From Streptomyces humicola (GTDB taxonomy: Bacteria > Actinomycetota > Actinomycetes > Streptomycetales > Streptomycetaceae): 64,000 nucleotides of DNA. The position numbers were made by a program, and so were the translations under genes. Location of the stretch: positions 124,001 through 188,000 of the forward strand of contig NZ_JANFNG010000009.1 of NCBI RefSeq assembly GCF_024436035.1, written 5' to 3'. Position 1 is the stretch's first letter, and each line of letters starts with the position of its first letter. The notes beneath the pieces are model-generated. The model had not been told where the DNA came from and ran no database searches. It saw only the letters and a list, made by a program, of their open reading frames with translations. Of this stretch, positions 45,779 through 53,840 are shown in pieces.

Positions 45779-45919
45779 GCGGGTCAGTCTGCCGTACGCG
45801 GTCGGGGCACGACCGTACAAGGTGGCGAAAGGGCTGCCGAATGGGCCGCGGCCGTACGGGGAGCATCCCCCGCACGGCCGCGGCCGGTGCGTCGGCCCGG
45901 CGCTGGCCGGCCCGCGTGA

Positions 45920-48610
45920 TCAGCCCATGCCGCCGCCGAAGAGGCCGCCGCCTCCGCCGTTGCCGCCCCCGCCGGGCCCGCCGCCACCGGTGGTGCCGGA
46001 GGTCGGCGTGGAGGTGCTGCCGCCCGTTCCGGTACCACCGCCGGTTCCGGTGGTGCCGCCGTTGCTGCAGCCGAAGATGCCGCAGGTGTTGGTCGCCGAC
46101 GGTGACGGGCCGGACGGAGTGGCGGTCGGGCTCGCCGTGGAGCTCGGCGCGGTGGACGGCGTCGGAGCGGCCGACGGCGTCGGCGACGGGCTGGCGCCCG
46201 GCCCGTAGACCTTCTGGCCGATGCTCGGTGCCGGGGCGAAGGACTCGACCGGCTGGCCGGCCAGCACCGCCTTCATGTAGTCGGTCCAGATCTCGGTCGG
46301 GAACGACGCACCGAAGACCTTCTGCATGCCGCCGAGGCCGTACATCGGCAGGAACTGCGGATTCTTGGACTGGTCGTCCATCCGGTACATGCCGATCGAC
46401 GTGGACAGCTGCGGGGTGTAGCCGGTGAACCACGCGGACTTGTTGCTGTCCGTGGTGCCGGTCTTCCCGCCCGCCGGGCGGCCGAGGTTCTTGGCGTAGG
46501 TGCCCGTGCCCTCTTGGACGACACCCTGCAGCACTCCGGTCACGTTGTCCGCGACCGCCGGGGCGAAGGCGGCCTTGGGCTGCGTCTGGTGCTGGAAGAT
46601 GACGTTGCCATTGGCGCTCTGCACGACCTTGCTGACCGAATACGGCTCGACCGACGTGCCGTGGTTGGCGAAGGTGCCGTAGGCGTTGGCCATGCGGATG
46701 GCGCTCGGCGCCGAGGTGCCGATCGAGAACGAGGGCACACTGGTCTCGGCGAAGCTGCTCTCGTCGACCCCTGCGTCGAGCGCGGCCTGCTTGACCTTGT
46801 CGAGCCCCACGTCCATGCCGAGCTGGACATAGGTGGAGTTGACCGACTGCTCCATCGCCTTCTTCAAGGTGATGGTCTTGAAGTTGTCGTTGTTGTCGTT
46901 CTGCTGCAACCACTGGTTCCCGTGGCTGTCCTGCCAGACGGACCCGTCGTAGTTGAGCACCTTCCAGTTGTTGAGACCTGGATACATGCTGTCCGGCGAC
47001 ACCTGGGTGCGTCCGCCCTGCGGATTGCGCACGCCGTCGCGCATAGCGGCGGCAAGGACGAACGGCTTGAAGGTAGACCCGACCTGGGCACCGGTGTAGT
47101 CGGCGTTGTCGGTGAAGTGTTTGAGGTAGTCCTCACCACCGTAGATCGCCACGATCGCCCCGTCGCCGGGTTTGACCGATGCCCCGCCGAACTGGACGTA
47201 CTTGTCCGTGTCCGGGCGCAGCGTGGGGTTGATGCTGGCCTTGGAGACAGTCTGCACGGCCTTCTGCAACGCGTCCACGTCCTTCTTGACGAAGGTCGTG
47301 TAGATCGAATAGCCGCCCTTGTCCAACTGCTCCTTCGAGATGCCGGTGTTGGCCGTGACGTAGTTGTCGGCGAGGTTGACGAGGTAGCCGATCTGCCCGC
47401 CCTGGTCCTCGGACGGCTTCGGCGGCTGCGGCATCGGGAAGGTCTTGTACTGGATTCGCTCGGCCTGCGTCATATGGCCGGTGGCCACCTCGCGGTCGAG
47501 GATCCAGGACCAGCGGGCGGTGCCGCGTGCCAGGTTCTCGCTCGGGGTGGCGCCGGGACCCACACCGCCCGCGGGGTCGTAGATGTTCGGGCCGTTGACG
47601 AGCGCTGCGAGGAACGCGGATTGGTCCGGCTTGAGCTCCTGGGCGTTGACACCGTAGTAAGCCTGTGCGGCAGCCTGGATGCCGTAGGCGCCACGGCCGA
47701 AGTAGGCGGTATTGAGGTAGCCGGCGAGGATCTTCTGCTTGCTCTGGGTCGCGCCGACCTTCACCGAGATGAGCAGTTCCTTGAACTTCCGGGTGACGGT
47801 CTGGCTCTGGTCCAGGTACGTGTTCTTCACATACTGCTGGGTGATGGTCGAGCCGCTCTGGGTCTCGCCGCCCTCGGCCATCTTCAGGATCGCGCGGGCG
47901 ATGCCCTGCGGGTCGACGCCCGAGTCGGTGTAGAAGGAGGCGTTCTCCGCCGAGATCACCGCGTCCTGCATGGACTGCGGGATCTCCGAGAGGGGTACGA
48001 CCTGCCGGTTGAGGTCGCCGCCGCCGGAGACCACCATTCGGGTGCCGTCGGCCCAGTAGTAGACGTTCTTCTGCGTCTGCGCGGCGGCGTTCGGGTCGGG
48101 GACGGTGACCATGGCGTAGGCGACGCCGACCAGGCCCACGAGAGTGCCGGCGAACGCTACGCAGATGCCCCCGATCTGCTTCCACGAGGGCATCCAGCGG
48201 CGCCACCCCTGCCTGCCCCAGCGTGGATAGTCGATGAAGCGCTTCGGGCGCGGCCCGCCCGGCCCGCCCGGCCCGCCGCCGGTGCCCGAGGGCCCACCGG
48301 TTCTGCGGCGCCCTCCGCCCCCACTCCCGCCTGCGGCGCCTCCCGCACGGCGCCTGCCGCTCGCCTTCGCTGCCCAGCGTGCTTCCGCGCGCCCCCCGTA
48401 CGGGCGCTCCGGGATCGCCTCGCCGTGGCTTGTGGAGGCGGCGGTCGGGCGGGCGGTACCGGTCCCGTACGAGGTGGGGCTCGCGTATCCGCCGGCGCCG
48501 CCCCGGGGTGGGGCGGCTCGTCGTCCGGGATCGGGCGGGGGCGCTCCGCGCCGGGCAGCGGCGCGCCCGCCACCCTTCGACTGCGGCGGCTTTCGGCGGT
48601 GCTCGCTCAT
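45920..48610 (-). CDS. class A penicillin-binding protein (transglycosylase/transpeptidase)
   Basis: The protein has 896 residues. Its order is an Arg/Gly/Pro-rich cytosolic tail, a membrane anchor (ICVAFAGTLVGLVGVAYAMV), a GT51 transglycosylase domain (AVISAENASFYTDSGVDPQG, ITQQYVKNTYLDQSQTV), then a transpeptidase domain with SxxK (GSTFKPF), the SxN motif in QSVNSTYVQLG and KTG (GGKTGTTDSNKSAW). A Gly/Ser/Thr-rich C-terminal tail follows, with two cysteines (CGIFGC). It polymerises and cross-links peptidoglycan outside the membrane. ATG 48610 has GAGGAG about 11 bases upstream. Confidence 0.95.
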   Translation of the reverse strand: MSEHRRKPPQSKGGGRAAARRGAPPPDPGRRAAPPRGGAGGYASPTSYGTGTARPTAASTSHGEAIPERPYGGRAEARWAAKASGRRRAGGAAGGSGGGGRRRTGGPSGTGGGPGGPGGPRPKRFIDYPRWGRQGWRRWMPSWKQIGGICVAFAGTLVGLVGVAYAMVTVPDPNAAAQTQKNVYYWADGTRMVVSGGGDLNRQVVPLSEIPQSMQDAVISAENASFYTDSGVDPQGIARAILKMAEGGETQSGSTITQQYVKNTYLDQSQTVTRKFKELLISVKVGATQSKQKILAGYLNTAYFGRGAYGIQAAAQAYYGVNAQELKPDQSAFLAALVNGPNIYDPAGGVGPGATPSENLARGTARWSWILDREVATGHMTQAERIQYKTFPMPQPPKPSEDQGGQIGYLVNLADNYVTANTGISKEQLDKGGYSIYTTFVKKDVDALQKAVQTVSKASINPTLRPDTDKYVQFGGASVKPGDGAIVAIYGGEDYLKHFTDNADYTGAQVGSTFKPFVLAAAMRDGVRNPQGGRTQVSPDSMYPGLNNWKVLNYDGSVWQDSHGNQWLQQNDNNDNFKTITLKKAMEQSVNSTYVQLGMDVGLDKVKQAALDAGVDESSFAETSVPSFSIGTSAPSAIRMANAYGTFANHGTSVEPYSVSKVVQSANGNVIFQHQTQPKAAFAPAVADNVTGVLQGVVQEGTGTYAKNLGRPAGGKTGTTDSNKSAWFTGYTPQLSTSIGMYRMDDQSKNPQFLPMYGLGGMQKVFGASFPTEIWTDYMKAVLAGQPVESFAPAPSIGQKVYGPGASPSPTPSAAPTPSTAPSSTASPTATPSGPSPSATNTCGIFGCSNGGTTGTGGGTGTGGSTSTPTSGTTGGGGPGGGGNGGGGGLFGGGMG

Positions 48611-48618
48611 GCTTCCAG

Positions 48619-48780
48619 CTACTCCTCGGACAGGCGGCTTCGCCTGAAGGCGGCGATGGACATCCGGTCCCCCCGGACTGCGGCCCCGCCGGGCCACAGG
48701 GCACCCGGGATCATGACGCCCTCTGGCGCCACGCGGTTCCCGGGGATCCCGATGGTCTGCATGGCGAACAGAGTACGCAC
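48619..48780 (-). CDS. possible small protein upstream of the PBP gene
   Basis: This is a possible protein of up to 53 residues (starts GTG 48780 or ATG 48762), ending nine bases before the penicillin-binding protein start. Third positions are almost all G or C across the frame (TIGIPGNRVAPEGVMIPGAL, WPGGAAVRGDRM). There is no clear ribosome site and no known family. It could be a real short upstream ORF or a non-coding frame in GC-rich leader sequence. Confidence 0.3.
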   Translation of the reverse strand: MRTLFAMQTIGIPGNRVAPEGVMIPGALWPGGAAVRGDRMSIAAFRRSRLSEE

Positions 48781-48930
48781 CGTCAAAGGGTGAACTTCGT
48801 CAAACTTCCATGTCATACCGGACAGTTGAAATCGCTCGATCCTGTGAAGCCTCTGTCGAAACTTCATCCGAATGTGACACCGCTCACCGCCTGCCGCCTT
48901 GCCAGATCATCCTCGCCGTTTTATCGTCAC

Positions 48931-48951
48931 GATGTATCGAGTCGATACATC
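48931..48951. promoter_or_regulatory. PadR-type operator palindrome
   Basis: A perfect 21-base palindrome has 10-base arms (GATGTATCGA and TCGATACATC) around a central G. It contains ATGT and ACAT half-sites separated by eleven bases, the usual PadR recognition layout. It lies about 50 bases upstream of the padR-like gene, so autoregulation is likely. Confidence 0.75.
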
Positions 48952-49003
48952 AGAACGACATAAGTAAACAGTCAAGGGCAGACCAACAGCCGAGGAGGCG
49001 ATG

Positions 49004-49630
49004 ATGAGCAGGCGCTCCGGCGTGCTCGAGTTCGCGATCCTCGGTCTGCTCCGTGAGTCGCCGATGCACGGCTACGAGCTGCGCAAGCGGCTCAACACCT
49101 CGCTCGGCGTCTTCCGTGCCTTCAGCTACGGCAGCCTCTACCCATGTCTGAAGACCCTGGTCACCCAGGGGTGGCTGGTGGAGGAGCACTCCTCCGAAGA
49201 ACCGCTCACCGCGGCATCGCTCGCCGGGCGCCGGGCGAAGATCGTCTACCGGCTGACGGCCGCCGGCAAGGAGCACTTCGAGGAACTGCTCGCCCACTCC
49301 GGTCCCGATGCCTGGGAGGACGAGCAGTTCGGTGTCCGTTTCGCCTTCTTCGGACACACGGAGCGGGACGTACGGATGCGGGTCCTCGAAGGCCGCCGCA
49401 GCCGTCTCGAGGAACGCCTCGAGAAGATGCGCGCCTCGCTGGCGCGCACCCGCGAACGGCTCGACGACTACACGCTCGAGCTGCAACGCCACGGCATGGA
49501 GTCGGTGGAGCGCGAGGTCCGCTGGCTGAACGAGCTGATCGAGACGGAGCGGGCGGGCCGAGGCCGGGCCACGGGCCGCCACGCCGACCAAGGTCGCGAC
49601 GATACGGATCCGACCGACACGACCTACTGA
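49004..49630 (+). CDS. PadR-family transcriptional regulator
   Basis: The protein has 208 residues. The winged helix-turn-helix (GVLEFAILGLLRESPMHGYE, GSLYPCLKTLVTQGWLVEE, KIVYRLTAAGKEHFEELL) covers residues about 5-95. A long helical C-terminal dimerisation part follows (RRSRLEERLEKMRASLARTR). GAGGAGG stands before tandem ATGs. ATG 49004 has the better spacing, and ATG 49001 is possible. A palindromic operator lies upstream. Inositol-phosphate synthase follows 57 bases downstream on the same strand and may be co-transcribed. Confidence 0.92.
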   Translation: MSRRSGVLEFAILGLLRESPMHGYELRKRLNTSLGVFRAFSYGSLYPCLKTLVTQGWLVEEHSSEEPLTAASLAGRRAKIVYRLTAAGKEHFEELLAHSGPDAWEDEQFGVRFAFFGHTERDVRMRVLEGRRSRLEERLEKMRASLARTRERLDDYTLELQRHGMESVEREVRWLNELIETERAGRGRATGRHADQGRDDTDPTDTTY

Positions 49631-49687
49631 GGCCCCGCACCCCCGTTGGGCCTCATCGAGTAACCGAGTACACAGGGAGCAACCGGA

Positions 49688-50770
49688 ATGGGTTCGGTTC
49701 GCGTAGCCATTGTTGGCGTGGGCAACTGCGCCGCGTCGCTGGTGCAGGGCGTCGAGTACTACAAGGACGCCGACCCCGACAGCCGCGTGCCCGGCCTGAT
49801 GCACGTGCAGTTCGGCGACTACCACGTGCGTGACGTCGAGTTCGTGGCCGCCTTCGATGTCGACGCGAAGAAGGTCGGTCACGACCTCGCGGACGCCATC
49901 GGGGCCAGCGAGAACAACACCATCAAGATCTGCGACGTCCCGCCGACGGGCGTCACCGTCCAGCGGGGCCACACTCTCGACGGCCTCGGCAAGTACTACC
50001 GCGAGACCATCGAGGAGTCGGACGCCGACCCGGTCGACATCGTCCAGGTCCTCAAGGACAAGCAGGTCGACGTCCTGGTCTGCTACCTGCCGGTGGGCTC
50101 CGAGGAGGCCGCCAAGTTCTACGCCCAGTGCGCCATCGACGCGAAGGTCGCCTTCGTCAACGCGCTGCCGGTCTTCATCGCCGGCACCAAGGAGTGGGCC
50201 GACAAGTTCACCGAGGCCGGCGTGCCGATCGTCGGTGACGACATCAAGTCCCAGGTGGGCGCCACCATCACGCACCGCGTGCTGGCCAAGCTCTTCGAGG
50301 ACCGCGGTGTCATCCTCGACCGCACGATGCAGCTGAATGTCGGCGGCAACATGGACTTCAAGAACATGCTCGAGCGTGAGCGCCTGGAGTCCAAGAAGAT
50401 CTCCAAGACGCAGGCCGTCACCTCCCAGATCCCCGACCGCGAGCTGGGTGCCAAGAACGTCCACATCGGCCCGTCGGACTACGTGGCCTGGCTCGACGAC
50501 CGCAAGTGGGCCTACGTGCGCCTCGAAGGCCGCGCCTTCGGCGACGTCCCGCTGAACCTGGAGTACAAGCTGGAGGTCTGGGACTCCCCGAACTCCGCCG
50601 GCGTCATCATCGACGCGCTGCGCGCCGCGAAGATCGCCAAGGACCGCGGCATCGGCGGCCCGGTGCTCTCCGCGTCCTCGTACTTCATGAAGTCCCCGCC
50701 GGTGCAGTACTTCGACGACGAGGCGCGTGACAACGTCGAGAAGTTCATCAAGGGTGAGGTCGAGCGCTAG
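49688..50770 (+). CDS. ino1: inositol-3-phosphate synthase
   Basis: The protein has 360 residues and the short actinobacterial type. The NAD-binding motif is [20 protein letters not shown]. Conserved catalytic stretches include [30 protein letters not shown], and [11 protein letters not shown]. It turns glucose 6-phosphate into inositol 3-phosphate, the start for phosphatidylinositol lipids and mycothiol. A strong hairpin terminator follows. The start ATG is preceded by GGGAG. Confidence 0.97.
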   Translation: MGSVRVAIVGVGNCAASLVQGVEYYKDADPDSRVPGLMHVQFGDYHVRDVEFVAAFDVDAKKVGHDLADAIGASENNTIKICDVPPTGVTVQRGHTLDGLGKYYRETIEESDADPVDIVQVLKDKQVDVLVCYLPVGSEEAAKFYAQCAIDAKVAFVNALPVFIAGTKEWADKFTEAGVPIVGDDIKSQVGATITHRVLAKLFEDRGVILDRTMQLNVGGNMDFKNMLERERLESKKISKTQAVTSQIPDRELGAKNVHIGPSDYVAWLDDRKWAYVRLEGRAFGDVPLNLEYKLEVWDSPNSAGVIIDALRAAKIAKDRGIGGPVLSASSYFMKSPPVQYFDDEARDNVEKFIKGEVER

Positions 50771-50816
50771 CGGGACACAGCGCGGCGCGCCGGCCGCGAC
50801 TACAACGTCCTGATCA

Positions 50817-50847
50817 CGGGCCCCCGGGCAATGCGCCCGGGGGCCCG
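50817..50847 (+). terminator. hairpin terminator of ino1
   Basis: A 13-base-pair perfect stem (CGGGCCCCCGGGC) closes on the five-base loop AATGC, about 45 bases after the ino1 stop. Confidence 0.85.
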
Positions 50848-50869
50848 GTGCATGTGTGAGGCTGTGACC

Positions 50870-52180
50870 ATGGCCGTCGTACGGGATCTTCGCGTGCTGG
50901 TGCGGCTCCGCGATTTCCGGCGGCTGCTGGTGGTCCGGCTGCTCTCGCAGCTCTCCGACGGCGTCTATCAGGTCGCCCTCGCCGCGTATGTGGTCTTCAC
51001 CCCGCAGAAGCAGGCGTCCGCGACGGCCATCGCGGCCGCGATGGCGGTGCTGCTGCTGCCGTACTCGCTCGTCGGGCCATTCACGGGGGTACTGCTCGAC
51101 CGGTGGCGGCGCCGCCAGGTGCTCCTCTACTGCAATGTGGCGCGTGCCGTGCTCGCCGCCTGCACCGCAGGGCTGATTCTCGCCCGAGCACCCGACTGGC
51201 TCTTCTACCTCTCCGCGCTGGCGGTCACCGGCATCAACCGCTTCGTCCTCGCGGGACTCTCCGCCGCGCTGCCGCGCGTGGTCGACGGCGAACGGCTGGT
51301 CATCGCCAACTCCGTCTCCCCGACGGCCGGGACCATCGCCGCCACCGCGGGCGGCGCTGCCGCCTTCCTCGTCCACCTCGTGATGGCGGCGGGCGTGGGC
51401 GCCGACGCCGTGGTGGTCGGCGTCGCCGCCGTGCTGTACCTGGGTGCGGGACTGTCCGCCCGGACCATGCCGGTGGGGCTGCTCGGCCCGGACCCCGGAG
51501 CCCTGCAGCCCCGTATCGGGGCCGCACTGGCGAGCACGGCGTTCGGCCTCGTGGAGGGGGTGCGGCACCTCGCCGAGCGCCGTCCCGCCGCGTACAGCTT
51601 GGGCGCGATCACGGTGATGCGGTTCTGCTACGGGGCGCTCACCGTCACCCTGCTGATCCTTGCCCGGTACCTGTGGTCGCCGCCGTCCGACACGGCTCGC
51701 GGACTGGCGCTGTTCGGGCTGGCCGTCGGCGTCTCCGGTGCCGGGTTCTTCGCCGCTGCCGTCACCACCCCATGGGGTGCGGGCCGGTTCGGGCGGACCG
51801 GGTGGATCGTCGTCTGTGCCGCGTCGTCCACCGTGCTCGAACCCGCACTCGGCCTGCCCTTCGAACCCGGTCCGATGCTGGCCGCCGCCTTTCTGCTGGG
51901 CCTCACCACCCAGGGCGCGAAGATCGCCACCGACACGGTCGTCCAGACCTCGATCGACGACTCCTTCCGCGGGCGCGTCTTCTCGATCTACGACATGCTC
52001 TTCAACGTCGCCTTCGTGATCTCGGCCGGAGTCGCCGCCCTGCTGCTGCCGGCTGACGGGCGCTCACCGCAACTGCTCATCGTGATCGCCGTGCTCTACG
52101 GGGCAGTCGCGGCCGCCATGGCACGCTTCCGTCGCACCCGGCATGCGCCGACTACGCATCCGGCCCGTCCGGCGCCGTGA
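50870..52180 (+). CDS. MFS transporter
   Basis: The protein has 436 residues with about twelve membrane segments. Motif features include LSDGVYQVALAAYV in the first helix pair and VGPFTGVLLDRWRRRQVLL, the loop 2-3 signature. ATG 50870 begins MAVVRDLRVLVRLRDFRRLL. The substrate is unknown, and efflux-type MFS proteins share this form. It is convergent with pcnA, with a parS site in between. Confidence 0.88.
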   Translation: MAVVRDLRVLVRLRDFRRLLVVRLLSQLSDGVYQVALAAYVVFTPQKQASATAIAAAMAVLLLPYSLVGPFTGVLLDRWRRRQVLLYCNVARAVLAACTAGLILARAPDWLFYLSALAVTGINRFVLAGLSAALPRVVDGERLVIANSVSPTAGTIAATAGGAAAFLVHLVMAAGVGADAVVVGVAAVLYLGAGLSARTMPVGLLGPDPGALQPRIGAALASTAFGLVEGVRHLAERRPAAYSLGAITVMRFCYGALTVTLLILARYLWSPPSDTARGLALFGLAVGVSGAGFFAAAVTTPWGAGRFGRTGWIVVCAASSTVLEPALGLPFEPGPMLAAAFLLGLTTQGAKIATDTVVQTSIDDSFRGRVFSIYDMLFNVAFVISAGVAALLLPADGRSPQLLIVIAVLYGAVAAAMARFRRTRHAPTTHPARPAP

Positions 52181-52214
52181 AACCAGGAGACGTGAAACCG
52201 CGAATCGGGGCGAT

Positions 52215-52228
52215 GTTTCACGTGAAAC
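52215..52228. promoter_or_regulatory. parS site
   Basis: Perfect GTTTCACGTGAAAC in the convergent gap between the MFS gene and pcnA, ten bases from the pcnA stop. Confidence 0.95.
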
Positions 52229-52237
52229 ATCGCATCG

Positions 52238-53713
52238 CTATCCCTGCTCGGCCCACCACGCCTTGAGCGCCGCCACCGCGTCGTCGTGCTCCATCGGCCC
52301 GTGCTCCAGGCGCAGCTCCAGCAGGTGCTTGTACGCCTTCCCGACGAGCGGGCCCGGAGGGATACCGAGGATCTCCATGATCTGGTTCCCGTCCAGGTCC
52401 GGACGGATGGCGTCCAGCTCCTCCTGTTCCTTCAGCTGTGCGATCCGCTGCTCCAGAGAGTCGTACGTGCGCGCCAGCGCCGCTGCCTTCTTCTTGTTGC
52501 GGGTCGTGCAGTCGGAGCGGGTCAGCTTGTGCAGCCGGTCGAGCAGCGGCCCGGCATCGCGCACGTAGCGCCGCACCGCCGAGTCGGTCCACTCGCCCGT
52601 GCCGTAGCCGTGGAAGCGCAGGTGCAGTTCGACCAGGCGTGCGACATCCTTGATCACGTCGCCCGGATACTTCAGCTCCGTCATCCGGGACTTGGTCATC
52701 TTCGCCCCCACCACCTCGTGGTGATGGAAGGAGACACGACCGTCAGGCTCAAAACGACGCGTCTTCGGCTTTCCGATGTCATGGAGTAGGGCGGCGAGCC
52801 GCAGCACCAGATCCGGTCCCTCGTCCTCGAGGGCGATCGCCTGCTCCAGGACGGTCAGCGAGTGCTCGTAGACGTCCTTGTGCCGGTGGTGCTCATCGCT
52901 CTCCAGGCGCAGCGCGGGGAGTTCGGGGAGCACATGCCCGGCGAGGCCGGTGTCAACGAGGAGCCCGAGCCCCTTGCGCGGATGCTCAGCGAGAACGATC
53001 TTGTTGAGCTCGTCCCGTACCCGCTCCGCCGAGACGATCTCGATACGGCCCGCCATCGCCTTCATCGCGGCGACCACGTCGGGAGCCACGTCGAAGTCGA
53101 GTTGCGCGGCGAACCGCGCGGCGCGCATCATCCGCAGCGGATCGTCGGAGAACGACTCCTCCGGTGTGCTCGGGGTCTTCAGCGCCCCCCGCGCCAGATC
53201 CTCCAGGCCGCCGTACGGGTCGACGAACTCGATCCCCGGCAGGGAGACCGCCATCGCGTTCACCGTGAAGTCCCGGCGGACCAGGTCCTCCTCGATCGTG
53301 TCGCCGTAGGAGACCTCGGGCTTGCGCGAGTTCCGGTCGTACGCCTCGGAGCGGTACGTCGTCACCTCGATCTGGAAGGCAGCGCCTTGGGAGTCCGTCT
53401 TCCTGCAGGCGACGGTGCCGAAGGCGATCCCGACATCCCAGATCGCGTCCGCCCAGCCGCGCACGATCTTCAGCACCTGCTCGGGGCGCGCGTCCGTGGT
53501 GAAGTCCAGATCATTGCCGAGCCGGCCGAGCAATGCATCGCGGACCGAACCGCCGACGAGCGCGAGCTGGAATCCGGCCTCCTGGAACCGTCGGGCGAGG
53601 TCATCGGCGACCGGCGAGACACGGAGCAGCTCGCCCACGGCTCGGCGCTGCACATGATTCAGCGCATTCGCTTCCGCGGACGGCGACGAGTGAGAGACAT
53701 TGGCATTCGGCAC
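52238..53713 (-). CDS. pcnA: CCA tRNA nucleotidyltransferase
   Basis: The protein has 491 residues. The nucleotidyltransferase head has LVGGSVRDALLGRLGNDLDF with the catalytic aspartates, then the RRDFTVNAMA motif and the primer-grip helices. A C-terminal HD domain (RLAALLHDIGKPKTRRFE, HHHEVVGAKM) is typical of the actinobacterial type. It adds or repairs CCA at tRNA ends. Start GTG 53713 is divergent from the DUF6049 gene. Confidence 0.95.
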   Translation of the reverse strand: MPNANVSHSSPSAEANALNHVQRRAVGELLRVSPVADDLARRFQEAGFQLALVGGSVRDALLGRLGNDLDFTTDARPEQVLKIVRGWADAIWDVGIAFGTVACRKTDSQGAAFQIEVTTYRSEAYDRNSRKPEVSYGDTIEEDLVRRDFTVNAMAVSLPGIEFVDPYGGLEDLARGALKTPSTPEESFSDDPLRMMRAARFAAQLDFDVAPDVVAAMKAMAGRIEIVSAERVRDELNKIVLAEHPRKGLGLLVDTGLAGHVLPELPALRLESDEHHRHKDVYEHSLTVLEQAIALEDEGPDLVLRLAALLHDIGKPKTRRFEPDGRVSFHHHEVVGAKMTKSRMTELKYPGDVIKDVARLVELHLRFHGYGTGEWTDSAVRRYVRDAGPLLDRLHKLTRSDCTTRNKKKAAALARTYDSLEQRIAQLKEQEELDAIRPDLDGNQIMEILGIPPGPLVGKAYKHLLELRLEHGPMEHDDAVAALKAWWAEQG

Positions 53714-53840
53714 AACAGAACAGGGTACGTGGCCGCGGCGGGACGAGTCTTCCGGTTAGTCCTTCATGCGACGATCTTGTGCGGGACTCCGCAGCACTTT
53801 GCCTCAGCAGCCATCGTTACCATGCCAGGACGCACATCCG

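Noticed and set aside
44439-46913. An 824-residue minus-strand frame across the GT87 and PBP genes
   Set aside because: It is the out-of-frame reading of the real GT87 and PBP genes on the same strand.
48950-51568. An 872-residue minus-strand open frame over padR, ino1 and the MFS gene
   Set aside because: It crosses three well-supported genes on the other strand and has no recognisable domain.
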